A stretch of 64,000 bases of DNA from an uncultured Acetatifactor sp. (GTDB lineage: Bacteria > Bacillota > Clostridia > Lachnospirales > Lachnospiraceae), in contig CAKRYI010000014.1 of the NCBI GenBank assembly GCA_934426825.1, forward strand, positions 1 through 64,000, read 5' to 3'. A program made the position numbers and the translations under genes. Below, piece by piece: positions 33,143-42,556 of this stretch. Below the pieces are notes generated by a model. The model had not been told where the DNA came from. It did not search any database and worked only from the letters and a program-made list of their open reading frames with translations. The stretch's first letter is position 1. Every line of letters begins with the position of its first letter.

Positions 33143-34021
33143 ATGATTAAAAGTATGACAGGATTCGGCAGATGTGAGATTGCCGATAATGACAGAAAAT
33201 TTACGGTTGAGATGAAATCAGTCAATCACCGGTATCTGGATGTAAATATCAAGATGCCGAAAAAGCTGAATTTTTTTGAGTCAGCCATCCGTAACGAATT
33301 GAAGCACTATATTTCCAGAGGCAAGGTGGATGTTTTCATAACTTATGAGGATTTTTCCGAAAATACCACCAGCGTCCGCTACAATAAAGAGGTGGCGGCG
33401 GAATATCTGAAATACCTGCGTCAGATGTCACAGGAGTTTCAGTTGGAGGACGATATACGGGTGTCTGCGTTATCGAGATTCCCGGAAGTCTTTACCATGG
33501 AAGAACAGAATATTGATGAGGAAGAACTCTGGAAGGGCTTGCAGAAAGCCATTGACGGAGCGTCCGAGATGTTTGTCCAGACGCGTATCGTGGAGGGCGA
33601 GCATTTGAAGGATGATCTGGTGGAAAAGTTAGACGGAATGTTGAAACTGGTAGATTACATTTCCGAGCGTTCCCCTCAGATTATTACCGAGTACCGCCAG
33701 AGACTGGAAGAAAAGGTAAGAGAGCTTTTGGAGGACACCACGGTGGATGAAAGCCGCCTTTTGACGGAAGTTACGGTTTTCGCGGATAAAGTATGTGTGG
33801 ACGAGGAAATCGTGCGTCTGCGCAGCCATATCGAGACAACAAAGAACACTCTGATTGAAGGCGGAAGCATTGGACGGAAGTTAGACTTTATTGCTCAGGA
33901 AATGAACCGTGAGGCGAACACAATCCTGTCCAAGGCGAATGACCTCGCCATTTCCAACTGCGCCATTGAGTTAAAGACGGAAATCGAAAAGGTCAGGGAG
34001 CAGATTCAGAATATTGAGTAG
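33143..34021 (+). CDS. yicC: YicC-family endoribonuclease
   Basis: A 292-residue protein with the invariant YicC N-terminus MIKSMTGFGR, SVNHRYLD, and the C-terminal GRKLDFIAQEMNREANTI and SKANDLAISNCAIELK. YicC proteins are Mn2+-dependent endoribonucleases involved in small-RNA turnover in E. coli; B. subtilis has the homologue YloC in the same gene order. First gene of an operon with remA, gmk and rpoZ. Confidence 0.95.
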   Translation: MIKSMTGFGRCEIADNDRKFTVEMKSVNHRYLDVNIKMPKKLNFFESAIRNELKHYISRGKVDVFITYEDFSENTTSVRYNKEVAAEYLKYLRQMSQEFQLEDDIRVSALSRFPEVFTMEEQNIDEEELWKGLQKAIDGASEMFVQTRIVEGEHLKDDLVEKLDGMLKLVDYISERSPQIITEYRQRLEEKVRELLEDTTVDESRLLTEVTVFADKVCVDEEIVRLRSHIETTKNTLIEGGSIGRKLDFIAQEMNREANTILSKANDLAISNCAIELKTEIEKVREQIQNIE

Positions 34022-34039
34022 AGGCAGACGGGTAGCGGA

Positions 34040-34372
34040 ATGAACGGATTGATACATGTCGGTTTTGGCAATATTGTAAATACGGCGAAAATCATCGCCA
34101 TTGTAAGCCCGGATTCCGCACCGATTAAGCGTCTGGTGCAGAAAGCCAAGGAGAACGGAACTGCCATTGACGCCACACAGGGACGGAAAACCAAATCCGT
34201 TCTGGTGATGGAAAACAGCCAGATAGTGCTGTCGGCGCTTTTGCCGGAGACGGTTGCCGGACGGGCACAGGCTCTTTCGGATATGGCGGACGAGATGCCG
34301 GATACTGACCGGACAGAGGACAGCGTGACAGCGGATGGCGTGGCAGCGGAATGTTCCGGGGATTTGCAGTGA
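34040..34372 (+). CDS. remA: RemA-family extracellular matrix regulator (DUF370)
   Basis: A 110-residue DNA-binding protein with the characteristic LIHVGFGNIVNTAKIIAIV and GRKTKSVLVMENSQIVLSAL. In B. subtilis RemA forms rings and activates matrix and osmoprotection operons. Members are usually about 85-90 residues; this copy has an acidic extra tail (about 88-110) that overlaps or adjoins the start of gmk. It lies 18 bases after yicC, the conserved neighbour order. Confidence 0.93.
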   Translation: MNGLIHVGFGNIVNTAKIIAIVSPDSAPIKRLVQKAKENGTAIDATQGRKTKSVLVMENSQIVLSALLPETVAGRAQALSDMADEMPDTDRTEDSVTADGVAAECSGDLQ

Positions 34373-34401
34373 AGAATTTTAGAAAGCAGGCAGCGGAAAA
34401 T

Positions 34402-35052
34402 ATGAGTAGTGAATCGGCACAGAAAGGCATATTGATTGTAATATCCGGTTTTTCGGGGGCAGGAAAGGGTACTTTGATGAAAAAACTGCTCCAGACCTAT
34501 GATAATTACGCTTTGTCCATCTCCATGACAACCAGACAGCCGAGAGCGGGAGAACAGGACGGCGTAGAGTATTTTTTTACCGACAAAGAACAGTTTGAAA
34601 AGAAAATCGAAGAAAACGGGCTGATTGAGTACGCATCCTACTGCGGCAACTATTACGGAACCCCCAAGGCATATGTGGAGGAACAGTTAAAAGCGGGCAA
34701 GGATGTGATTCTGGAGATAGAGATTCAGGGTGCACTGAAAGTAAAAGAGAAATTCCCGGAGGCGCTGTTGCTTTTCGTGACACCGCCGAGTGCTGCGGAG
34801 TTGGAGCGCAGACTGGTGGGAAGAGGCACCGAGGAGCCGGAGGTTATCCGCAAGCGGCTGGTGCGGGCAAGTGAGGAATCAGAAGGCATTGAAGCCTATG
34901 ATTATATAGTAGTAAATGACGATTTGGACGTGTGTGTCAGGGAACTCCACGGACTGGTGGAGGCTGCACGTAAAGCACCTGTCAGGAGAGAGGCATTTAT
35001 AAAAGAAATCAGAGAGGAACTGAAAGGTTTCGCGAAAGGAGCACAAGAATAA
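34402..35052 (+). CDS. gmk: Guanylate kinase
   Basis: A 216-residue enzyme that phosphorylates GMP to GDP. The P-loop reads SGFSGAGKGT, followed by SMTTRQPRAGEQDGVEY for GMP binding, and EIQGA with the later RRLVGRGTEE lid. I list the ATG at 34402. A GTG at 34369 that overlaps the remA stop (GTGA), with GGGGA upstream, is an equally possible start and would add 11 residues. Its stop codon overlaps the rpoZ ATG region (ATAATG). Confidence 0.95.
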   Translation: MSSESAQKGILIVISGFSGAGKGTLMKKLLQTYDNYALSISMTTRQPRAGEQDGVEYFFTDKEQFEKKIEENGLIEYASYCGNYYGTPKAYVEEQLKAGKDVILEIEIQGALKVKEKFPEALLLFVTPPSAAELERRLVGRGTEEPEVIRKRLVRASEESEGIEAYDYIVVNDDLDVCVRELHGLVEAARKAPVRREAFIKEIREELKGFAKGAQE

Positions 35053-35285
35053 TGTTACATCCATCTTATTCCGATTTAATGAAAGTAGTAAACAGTGAGG
35101 TTGAGCCCGGAGAAGCGCCTGTTGTAAACAGCCGCTATTCCATCGTAATGGCAACTTCCAAGAGAGCAAGACAGATTATCGGAGGTGAGGAGCCTCTGGT
35201 GGACGGCAGGGGAAAGAAGCCGTTGTCCATTGCAGTGGAAGAGTTAAATCAGGGCAAAATTAAAATTCTGAGTGACGAAGAATAA
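35052..35285 (+). CDS. rpoZ: RNA polymerase omega subunit
   Basis: A 77-residue protein with MLHPSYSDLM, NSRYSIVMATSKRARQI and KPLSIAVEELNQGKI, the standard omega pattern. It supports RNA polymerase assembly. Its start overlaps the last base of the gmk stop codon, so translation is coupled. Confidence 0.95.
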   Translation: MLHPSYSDLMKVVNSEVEPGEAPVVNSRYSIVMATSKRARQIIGGEEPLVDGRGKKPLSIAVEELNQGKIKILSDEE

Positions 35286-35292
35286 AATCAGG

Positions 35293-35327
35293 AATAGCTG
35301 GTGCCCAGAGCTCCAGCTATTTTTATA
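35293..35327 (+). terminator. Terminator after rpoZ
   Basis: AATAGCTGG pairs with CCAGCTATT and is followed by TTTTATA. It lies only 20 bases before rimO, so some read-through into rimO is likely. Confidence 0.75.
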
Positions 35328-35346
35328 GCAGGAATGGAGTTTTTAC

Positions 35347-36672
35347 ATGAAGATATTGTTTGTTTCTCTTGGCTGCGACAAGAATCTCGTGGACACGGAA
35401 ATGATGCTCGGCATGCTGGGCGATAGGGGATTTTCTTTTACGGATGATGAGGCGGAAGCGGATATTGTGGTGGTAAACACCTGCTGTTTCATCGGTGACG
35501 CAAAGGAAGAGAGTATTAATACATTGCTCCAGATGGGCGAACTGCGGGAAAACGGACAGATAAAGGCGCTCATTGCCGCCGGATGTCTGGCGCAGCGCTA
35601 CCGGGAGGAGATTCAGAAGGAAATCCCCCAAGTGGACGCCATTGTGGGAACCACAGCCATTGAGGATATTGTTGCCGCCGTGGAGGAGGTTCTGGCAGGA
35701 CAAAAGAAGAACCATTACCGCGACATCAATGCAAAACCGGCGACAAACCACCGCAGAGTGGTGACGACGGGAGGGCATTTTGCCTACTTAAAAATTGCGG
35801 AGGGCTGCGACAAAAGATGCACCTACTGCATTATTCCAAAGGTGCGGGGCAATTACAGAAGCGTGCCCATGGAAAATCTGGTGGCGGAGGCGACGCAGCT
35901 TGCAGAGGGCGGTGTCAGGGAACTGATACTGGTGGCACAGGAAACCACGCTTTACGGTGTTGACCTTTACGGTCAGAAATCGCTGCCAAAGCTGCTCCAT
36001 GAGCTGGCGCAGATAAGCGGCATTTACTGGATTCGTATTCTGTACTGCTACCCGGAGGAAATCACGGAGGAACTGATAGAGACCATTGCTGCGGAGCCGA
36101 AAGTATGTCACTATCTTGACATTCCCATTCAGCATGCTTCGGACGAAGTGTTGCGGCGAATGGGACGGAAAACCAATCAGCGGGAGCTTCGGGAAATGAT
36201 TGCCAGACTGCGGGAGAGAATTCCGGATATTTGTCTGAGAACTACTTTAATCAGCGGATTCCCCGGTGAAACGCAGGAAGATTTTGAAGAACTGTACAAT
36301 TTCGTGGACGAAATGGAATTTGACCGTCTCGGTGTGTTCCCCTATTCGCAGGAGGAAGATACCCGTGCGGCGGAAATGCCGGACCAGATAGAGGAATCGG
36401 TGAAGGAAGCACGCAGGGATGAACTCATGGAATTGCAGCAGGAGATTGCCTTTGAAAAAGCACAGGACATGATTGGTCAGGAGCTTGTGGTTATGATAGA
36501 GGGCAAGGTTGCGGACGAGGACGTCTATGTGGCGAGAACTTACAGGGACGCTCCCAATGTGGACGGATTTTTGTTCCTCAATACAACGGCGGAACTGATG
36601 ACCGGGGATTTTGTCAAGGTGCTGGTAACGGATTCCAACGAATATGACCTGATTGGCGAAATCAGCCATTAA
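35347..36672 (+). CDS. rimO: Ribosomal protein S12 methylthiotransferase
   Basis: A 441-residue radical-SAM enzyme that methylthiolates an aspartate of S12. It has the N-terminal UPF0004 domain (MKILFVSLGCDKNLVDTE, VVNTCCFI, AGCLAQRY) with three Fe-S cysteines, the radical-SAM motif GCDKRCTYCIIP, and a C-terminal TRAM domain. The CDKN context, rather than the CQMN of MiaB, supports RimO. The VNTCCF sequence has Cys where Gly is usual, which should not matter. Next to pgsA, as in other Firmicutes. Confidence 0.95.
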   Translation: MKILFVSLGCDKNLVDTEMMLGMLGDRGFSFTDDEAEADIVVVNTCCFIGDAKEESINTLLQMGELRENGQIKALIAAGCLAQRYREEIQKEIPQVDAIVGTTAIEDIVAAVEEVLAGQKKNHYRDINAKPATNHRRVVTTGGHFAYLKIAEGCDKRCTYCIIPKVRGNYRSVPMENLVAEATQLAEGGVRELILVAQETTLYGVDLYGQKSLPKLLHELAQISGIYWIRILYCYPEEITEELIETIAAEPKVCHYLDIPIQHASDEVLRRMGRKTNQRELREMIARLRERIPDICLRTTLISGFPGETQEDFEELYNFVDEMEFDRLGVFPYSQEEDTRAAEMPDQIEESVKEARRDELMELQQEIAFEKAQDMIGQELVVMIEGKVADEDVYVARTYRDAPNVDGFLFLNTTAELMTGDFVKVLVTDSNEYDLIGEISH

Positions 36673-36761
36673 GTATCTGTAATTGCGCTTTTGCCGGTGC
36701 AGTGTGAATGCTGCAAATGTGAAAAGCAGAGAAATAGGAAAAGAATGAGAAGGATAAAAAG

Positions 36762-37334
36762 ATGAGTAAAATGAATTTGCCCAATAAGCTGACTTTGTTT
36801 CGAGTGGTTCTGATTGTTCCGTTTGTGGTGCTGCTGCTTGGCGGACAGGCGGGATGGTTCGGAGAAAACACAATGATACCCAATGTGATTTCACTGGCTA
36901 TTTTCATCATTGCAAGCCTCACGGATTTGATAGACGGCAAGATTGCAAGAAAATACAATTTAATCACCGACTTTGGAAAATTTATGGATCCGCTGGCGGA
37001 TAAGCTCTTAGTTTCCGCCGCAATGATTTGTCTGGTGGAAATGGGAAGAATTCCGGCATGGGTTGTCATTATTATTATCAGCCGTGAATTTATTATCAGC
37101 GGATTCCGTCTGATTGCCTCTGATAACAATGTGGTAATTGCCGCAAGCTACTGGGGCAAATTCAAGACCACTTTTCAGATGATTATGGTCTGCCTGATGC
37201 TGGTGTTGGTACCTACCGTCCGCTGGATGGTGATTCTCACGGACGTCATTATGTGGATTGCCCTGATTCTGACTGTGGTATCTTTGATAGATTACCTGAT
37301 TAAGAATAAGGATGTAATGAAAGATACAAAGTAA
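36762..37334 (+). CDS. pgsA: CDP-diacylglycerol-glycerol-3-phosphate 3-phosphatidyltransferase
   Basis: A 190-residue membrane enzyme of phosphatidylglycerol synthesis. The CDP-alcohol phosphotransferase motif is complete: DGKIAR then G, D and D spaced as in FGKFMDPLADK. Four to five membrane helices are visible. The start follows GAAGGATAAAAAG. It is between rimO and cinA, a common arrangement. Confidence 0.96.
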   Translation: MSKMNLPNKLTLFRVVLIVPFVVLLLGGQAGWFGENTMIPNVISLAIFIIASLTDLIDGKIARKYNLITDFGKFMDPLADKLLVSAAMICLVEMGRIPAWVVIIIISREFIISGFRLIASDNNVVIAASYWGKFKTTFQMIMVCLMLVLVPTVRWMVILTDVIMWIALILTVVSLIDYLIKNKDVMKDTK

Positions 37335-37367
37335 ACCGGAAACGAAACCAAAAGGGATGGTACAGTC

Positions 37368-38633
37368 ATGACTGTTGAAGTGATTTGTGTGGGAACGGAA
37401 ATTCTGCTTGGCAATATTGTGAATACCAATGCAGCCTATTTATCGGAAAAATGCGCGGGTCTGGGATTGTCCTGTTATTTTCAGTCCGTTGTGGGAGACA
37501 ATGAGGAGAGACTTACACAGGTGCTTTCCTGTGCGGTGTCCCGTTCGGACATTGTAATTTTGTCGGGAGGACTCGGACCGACGGAGGACGATTTGACCAA
37601 GGAAGTCGCAGCAAAGGTATGCGGAAAAGAACTGCACGCTGATGACCACAGCATGGAGAGAATCGCGGAATATTTTGCCCGCAGGGATATTATTCCCACG
37701 GAAAATAACTGGAAACAGGCGATGGTGCCGGACGGTGCCATTGTACTGGACAACAACAACGGCACGGCTCCCGGCATTATTATGGAGAATCCGGATTGCA
37801 AGGTGATTTTGCTTCCCGGCCCTCCCAATGAGCTGATTCCCATGTTTGAGGAGAGTGTTGTTCCTTATCTGGAAAAATTGACCCCCGGAGTCATCTGCTC
37901 CCAGACCGTGAAAATCTGCGGTGTGTCGGAGAGCAGTGTGGAGACGACGGTAAAGGATTTGATAGACAGTCAGACCAATCCAACCATTGCCACCTATGCC
38001 AAGACCGGAGAGGTACATATCCGGGTGACGGCTTCCGCACCGGATAAAAAGCAGGCGGCAAAGCTGATAAAGCCGGTGGTAAAGGAATTAAAATCCCGGT
38101 TCGGCTATGATATTTATACCACGGACGAGAACGTGACGTTAGAGAAAGCGGTAGTGGATTTGTTACAGGCAAACAAGCTGACCGTATCCTGTGCGGAGTC
38201 CTGCACGGGCGGAATGTTGTCCTCCAGACTGATTAATGTCCCCGGAGTTTCCGAGGTGTTCAAGTCCGGCTATGTAACATATGCCAATAAGGCAAAACGC
38301 AAAATCCTTGGCGTAAAGAAAGGCACGCTCCAGAAATACGGAGCAGTCAGCGCCCAGACGGCGGAGGAAATGGTGAAGGGCGCGGCGCTCTTTTCCAAGG
38401 CGGATGTGGCAGTGGCTTTGACGGGACTGGCAGGCCCCGACGGCGGAACGGAGGAAAAGCCGGTGGGACTGGTCTACATTGCCTGCAATGTGAAGGGAAA
38501 TGTCACCGTAATGGAATTTCATTTTAACGGCAACCGCATGAAAATCCGGGACGGAGCGACCACAGCGGCGCTGATGTTGATGCGCAACTGTATTTTGGAA
38601 TATTTCAGCAAAGTGACTTTCGGGAAGAAGTGA
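37368..38633 (+). CDS. cinA: CinA-family competence/damage-inducible protein
   Basis: A 421-residue two-domain protein. The N-terminal MoCF-like domain (GTEILLGNIVNTNA, LSGGLGPTEDDLT) acts as ADP-ribose pyrophosphatase in characterised members, and the C-terminal domain (SCAESCTGGMLSSRL, GLAGPDGGTEEKPVG) as NMN deamidase. Both appear complete. AAGGGATGG precedes the ATG. It lies upstream of recA, as in many Gram-positive genomes, but a terminator separates them here. Confidence 0.95.
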   Translation: MTVEVICVGTEILLGNIVNTNAAYLSEKCAGLGLSCYFQSVVGDNEERLTQVLSCAVSRSDIVILSGGLGPTEDDLTKEVAAKVCGKELHADDHSMERIAEYFARRDIIPTENNWKQAMVPDGAIVLDNNNGTAPGIIMENPDCKVILLPGPPNELIPMFEESVVPYLEKLTPGVICSQTVKICGVSESSVETTVKDLIDSQTNPTIATYAKTGEVHIRVTASAPDKKQAAKLIKPVVKELKSRFGYDIYTTDENVTLEKAVVDLLQANKLTVSCAESCTGGMLSSRLINVPGVSEVFKSGYVTYANKAKRKILGVKKGTLQKYGAVSAQTAEEMVKGAALFSKADVAVALTGLAGPDGGTEEKPVGLVYIACNVKGNVTVMEFHFNGNRMKIRDGATTAALMLMRNCILEYFSKVTFGKK

Positions 38634-38636
38634 TAG

Positions 38637-38687
38637 AAAATGTACCATAAATACTTGTCGGCGTACAGGATTTATGGTACATTTTTT
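38637..38687 (+). terminator. Terminator between cinA and recA
   Basis: A 16-bp perfect stem, AAAATGTACCATAAAT with its complement, followed by TTTTTT overlapping the 3' arm. recA is therefore transcribed mainly from its own promoter. Confidence 0.9.
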
Positions 38688-38835
38688 ATGTCTGATACTT
38701 CTTAAGATTCCGGCAGTTCGCCGCAGGTTTCAGAAAAAAGAAAACAAAAATATGAAAAAAGAAGCGGAAGGTTGCCTATGAGGGAGGTTTAAGGGACATT
38801 AAATGTGTAAAATAGAATTATCTAAAAAATAAAGA

Positions 38836-38886
38836 TTGACAAATACGAACAAATGTTTTATCCTAAACAAAACAGAACATTTGTTC
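38836..38886 (+). promoter_or_regulatory. recA promoter with two LexA (SOS) boxes
   Basis: TTGACA (38836-38841), 17-base spacer, TATCCT (38859-38864). A LexA-type site CGAACAAATGTTTT (38846-38859) covers the spacer, and a second, GAACATTTGTTC (38875-38886), lies over the likely transcript start. Both fit the Gram-positive pattern CGAAC-N4-GTTCG, the second being a perfect palindrome. Confidence 0.85.
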
Positions 38887-38907
38887 CTTGCAAGAAGGAG
38901 ATTTTTG

Positions 38908-39930
38908 ATGGAAAAGAATGAAAAGCTGAAAGCATTGGATGCGGCACTGAGCCAGATTGAGAAGCAGTACGGTAAGGGAGCGGTTATGAAGTTGGGAGAC
39001 CCCTCCGCACAGATGAACGTGGAGACCATCCCCACCGGTTCCTTAAGTCTGGACATTGCGTTGGGACTTGGCGGAATCCCCAAGGGAAGAATCATTGAGA
39101 TATACGGACCGGAGTCCAGTGGTAAGACGACGGTTACCTTACATATGATTGCAGAGGTACAGAAGAGAGGCGGTATTGCCGGATTTATCGATGCGGAGCA
39201 CGCACTGGATCCGGTATATGCCAAGAATATCGGCGTGGATATTGACAACCTGTATATTTCACAGCCGGATAACGGTGAGCAGGCTCTGGAGATTACCGAG
39301 ACCATGGTGCGTTCCGGCGCCATTGATATTATCGTAGTGGACTCTGTTGCGGCACTGGTTCCCAAGGCAGAGATTGACGGTGATATGGGTGACAGCCATG
39401 TGGGCTTACAGGCGCGACTGATGTCACAGGCACTCCGTAAGCTGACGGCAGTTATCAGCAAGTCCAACTGTACCGTGATTTTCATTAACCAGCTGCGTGA
39501 GAAGGTGGGCGTGATGTTCGGTAATCCGGAGACTACCACCGGCGGACGTGCACTGAAATTCTATTCCTCTGTGCGTCTGGATGTCAGAAGAATCGAATCC
39601 TTGAAACAGGGCGGCGAGGTTATCGGTAACCGTACCCGTGTAAAGGTTGTAAAGAATAAAATTGCACCGCCTTTCAAAGAGGCAGAATTTGATATTATGT
39701 TCGGTGAGGGTATTTCCGTTGTGGGAGATATTCTGGATTTGGCAGCAAGCATTGACGTTATCAATAAGTCCGGCGCATGGTATGCCTATGACGGCAACAA
39801 GATTGGACAGGGACGTGAGAATGCAAAGCAGTACCTGAAAGACAATCCGGCTGTCTGCGAGGCAGTGGCAGAGAAGGTACGGGAGCATTTCGGTCTGGAA
39901 GGTGCACAGGATGATAGTGACAAGGATTGA
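38908..39930 (+). CDS. recA: Recombinase RecA
   Basis: A 340-residue recombinase. Walker A GPESSGKTT, the DAEHALDP strand, Walker B VVDSVAALVP, the L1/L2 loops and NQLREKVGVMFGNPETTTGG are all intact. The ATG at 38908 follows AGAAGGAG; the longer frame from 38836 starts in the promoter. Regulated by the two LexA-type boxes. Its last 20 bases overlap recX. Confidence 0.98.
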   Translation: MEKNEKLKALDAALSQIEKQYGKGAVMKLGDPSAQMNVETIPTGSLSLDIALGLGGIPKGRIIEIYGPESSGKTTVTLHMIAEVQKRGGIAGFIDAEHALDPVYAKNIGVDIDNLYISQPDNGEQALEITETMVRSGAIDIIVVDSVAALVPKAEIDGDMGDSHVGLQARLMSQALRKLTAVISKSNCTVIFINQLREKVGVMFGNPETTTGGRALKFYSSVRLDVRRIESLKQGGEVIGNRTRVKVVKNKIAPPFKEAEFDIMFGEGISVVGDILDLAASIDVINKSGAWYAYDGNKIGQGRENAKQYLKDNPAVCEAVAEKVREHFGLEGAQDDSDKD

Positions 39931-40534
39931 GGAACTGTCGAAATCCCGCAGCAAGGTATATATTGATCAGGAGTTCGCCTTTGTGTTATACAAAGGCGAA
40001 TTTCGTCTCTACCATGTGCGGGAGGGCGAAAGGATAGAGCCGTCTGACTATGAGACAATTATGAAACAGGTATTGCCGAAGCGTGCCAAGCTGCGGGCAA
40101 TGAATCTGCTTAAGAGCAGGGAATACACCACGGCGCAGTTAAGGACAAAGTTAGAGCAGGGCTGTTACCCGCAGCCGGTGATAGAGGAGGCTCTTTCATA
40201 TGTGGCTTCGTATCATTATACAGATGACTTACGCTATGCAGTCAGCTTTATCACCTACCATGAGGGCGGCAAAAGCCGCAGAAGAATGGAACAGGATCTG
40301 ACCGCAAAGGGAATCGACAAAGAGACCATTGCAAAGGCTTTTCTTACATGGGAGGAGCAGGGCGGCGAACAGGACGAACAGGCGATGATTCGCAGACTCA
40401 TGGAGAAAAAGCACTTTCAGCCGGCGGAGGCGGATTACGCCGCAAGGCAGAAAATATATGCTTTTTTGATGCGGAAGGGGTTTTCGGGTGAGGCAGTCCG
40501 CAAGGCTTTACGGACAGATGAGTGGGAAGTGTGA
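39911..40534 (+). CDS. recX: RecA regulator RecX
   Basis: A 207-residue helical protein of the RecX family, which modulates RecA filaments. Visible repeats are LKSREYTTAQLRTKL, YTDDLRYAVSFI, and GKSRRRMEQDLTAKGI, followed by QKIYAFLMRKGFSGEAVRKAL. The ATG at 39911 is preferred over the GTG at 39902, as GGAAGGTG is about 8 bases upstream. It overlaps the end of recA in a different frame, so expression is coupled. Confidence 0.92.
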   Translation: MIVTRIEELSKSRSKVYIDQEFAFVLYKGEFRLYHVREGERIEPSDYETIMKQVLPKRAKLRAMNLLKSREYTTAQLRTKLEQGCYPQPVIEEALSYVASYHYTDDLRYAVSFITYHEGGKSRRRMEQDLTAKGIDKETIAKAFLTWEEQGGEQDEQAMIRRLMEKKHFQPAEADYAARQKIYAFLMRKGFSGEAVRKALRTDEWEV

Positions 40535-40633
40535 CAGCAGGCGCGGACGCTGTATCTTGTGGCAAAAAGAGTACAATATGCACAAATATTGTATAAAAAT
40601 GCTATATCTTTTGGAAGATATAATGACTTATAC

Positions 40634-40662
40634 TTGACACAGCCGGTATTTCAGTTTAAAAT
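40634..40662 (+). promoter_or_regulatory. Promoter of rny
   Basis: TTGACA (40634-40639), 17-base spacer, TAAAAT (40657-40662). Confidence 0.8.
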
Positions 40663-40762
40663 TTAACTGTTGTGAATTGCTTGTTAGAATGTATGCGTAA
40701 AATGGTTTACCGTTTTATGAGCAAAATGTACAATGAAAATTAAATAAGGAGGTGCTCCTGTA

Positions 40763-42325
40763 GTGGATGCTAAGACTATTATAGTGTTAGTGGTCTGTGT
40801 TCTTGTCGCTATTGCAGTTACCGCAGTGATTACGGCGCTTGCTACTATTTCTTACCAGAAGAAGAGTGCAACCGGCACAATCGGCAATGCAGAGGAAAAG
40901 GCAAGAGAAATTATTGATGAGGCTTTAAAGACTGCGGAGAATAAAAAGCGTGAATCGTTACTTGAAGTAAAAGAAGAGTCCATTCGCTCCAAGAATGAAC
41001 TTGACAAGGAGATTAAGGAACGAAGAGCGGAAGCGCAGCGTTATGAACGCAGAGTGCAGCAGAAAGAAGAGAACATCGATAAGAAAGCAGATGCAATCGA
41101 AAAGCGCGAAGCTAGTTTGGCAGCGAGAGAAGAATCCCTTAACCGCATGAAGGCTGAGGTTTCCAAGCTGAATGAGCAGCGTTTACAGGAACTGGAACGA
41201 ATTTCCGGATTAACCTCTGAACAGGCAAAAGACTACTTATTGAAAATTGTTGAAGATGAAGTAAAGCATGAAAAGGCCGTGATGATCAAGGAAATGGAGA
41301 GTCGCGCCAAAGAAGAAGCAGACAAAAAGGCAAAGGAATATGTTGTGTCAGCAATTCAGAGATGTGCTGCAGACCATGTCTCCGAGACTACTATTTCCGT
41401 TGTACAGTTACCGAATGATGAAATGAAGGGCAGAATCATCGGTCGAGAGGGACGTAATATCCGTACTCTTGAGACGATGACAGGTGTGGATTTGATTATC
41501 GATGATACACCGGAGGCAGTTATCCTGTCCGGTTTTGACCCGATTCGTCGTGAGGTTGCAAGAATTGCCCTTGAGAAATTAATTGTCGATGGGCGTATCC
41601 ATCCTGCCAGAATCGAAGAAATGGTCGAGAAGGCACAAAAAGAAGTGGAAGCAATGATTAAAGAGGAAGGTGAGGCTGCTACACTGGAAGTCGGTGTACA
41701 TGGTATCCACCCCGAATTAGTCAGATTGCTTGGTAAGATGAAATTCAGAACCAGCTATGGTCAGAATGCTTTGAAACATTCCATCGAAGTCGCTCAGTTG
41801 TCAGGCTTGCTTGCCTCTGAGATGGGACTGGATGTAAAGTTGGCAAAGAGAGCAGGTCTGCTGCATGACATTGGTAAAGCAGTTGACCATGAAATGGAAG
41901 GTTCCCATATCCAACTGGGTGCTGAACTTTGTAGAAAGTACAAAGAGAATGCAACTGTTATTAACGCAGTTGAATCCCACCATGGCGATGTAGAGCCGAC
42001 ATCCCTGATTGCATGTATTGTACAAGCTGCTGATACAATCTCTGCTGCAAGACCGGGAGCTAGAAGGGAAACATTAGAAACCTATACTAGCAGATTAAAA
42101 CAATTAGAGGAAATAACAAACAATTTCAAAGGTGTAGACAAATCTTTTGCTATTCAGGCAGGTCGAGAAGTTCGTGTTATGGTAGTACCTGAGCAAATAT
42201 CCGATGCTGACATGGTACTTTTAGCGAGAGATATTTCCAAGCAGATTGAAGCTGAACTGGAATATCCCGGACAGATTAAGGTCAACGTGATTCGAGAGAG
42301 CCGCGTAATTGATTATGCAAAGTAA
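40763..42325 (+). CDS. rny: Ribonuclease Y
   Basis: A 520-residue membrane-anchored endoribonuclease that starts bulk mRNA decay. It has one N-terminal membrane helix (about 5-28), a long coiled coil (about 40-190), a KH domain (GRIIGREGRNIRTLE), and an HD domain with the metal-binding HD in LLHDIGKA. It starts at a GTG preceded by AGGAGGTG. Length and architecture are normal. Flanked by recX and an aminotransferase gene. Confidence 0.97.
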   Translation: MDAKTIIVLVVCVLVAIAVTAVITALATISYQKKSATGTIGNAEEKAREIIDEALKTAENKKRESLLEVKEESIRSKNELDKEIKERRAEAQRYERRVQQKEENIDKKADAIEKREASLAAREESLNRMKAEVSKLNEQRLQELERISGLTSEQAKDYLLKIVEDEVKHEKAVMIKEMESRAKEEADKKAKEYVVSAIQRCAADHVSETTISVVQLPNDEMKGRIIGREGRNIRTLETMTGVDLIIDDTPEAVILSGFDPIRREVARIALEKLIVDGRIHPARIEEMVEKAQKEVEAMIKEEGEAATLEVGVHGIHPELVRLLGKMKFRTSYGQNALKHSIEVAQLSGLLASEMGLDVKLAKRAGLLHDIGKAVDHEMEGSHIQLGAELCRKYKENATVINAVESHHGDVEPTSLIACIVQAADTISAARPGARRETLETYTSRLKQLEEITNNFKGVDKSFAIQAGREVRVMVVPEQISDADMVLLARDISKQIEAELEYPGQIKVNVIRESRVIDYAK

Positions 42326-42374
42326 ATGCCATAGACAGTTCTAAGACTAAAAATTGAATAAAATAATTTGACTG

Positions 42375-42409
42375 AAAAACCGTTACATACAATGTGTAAC
42401 GGTTTTTTT
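42375..42409 (+). terminator. Terminator of rny
   Basis: AAAAACCGTTACA pairs with TGTAACGGTTTTT and continues in a T run. Confidence 0.9.
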
Positions 42410-42419
42410 AAAAATACTC

Positions 42420-42448
42420 TTGTGCAATGCGGATTCTTATAGTATGAT
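42420..42448 (+). promoter_or_regulatory. Promoter of the aminotransferase gene
   Basis: TTGTGC (42420-42425), 17-base spacer, TATGAT (42443-42448). Confidence 0.55.
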
Positions 42449-42556
42449 AGTTCAAGTGTATGATTGTATACGATTATGCAAAGCATCAAAAAAAGCGCTG
42501 CCACAAGGATTGTATAGAAAAATTACAGGGTGGTATAGCACGGAAATGAGGTAAAC

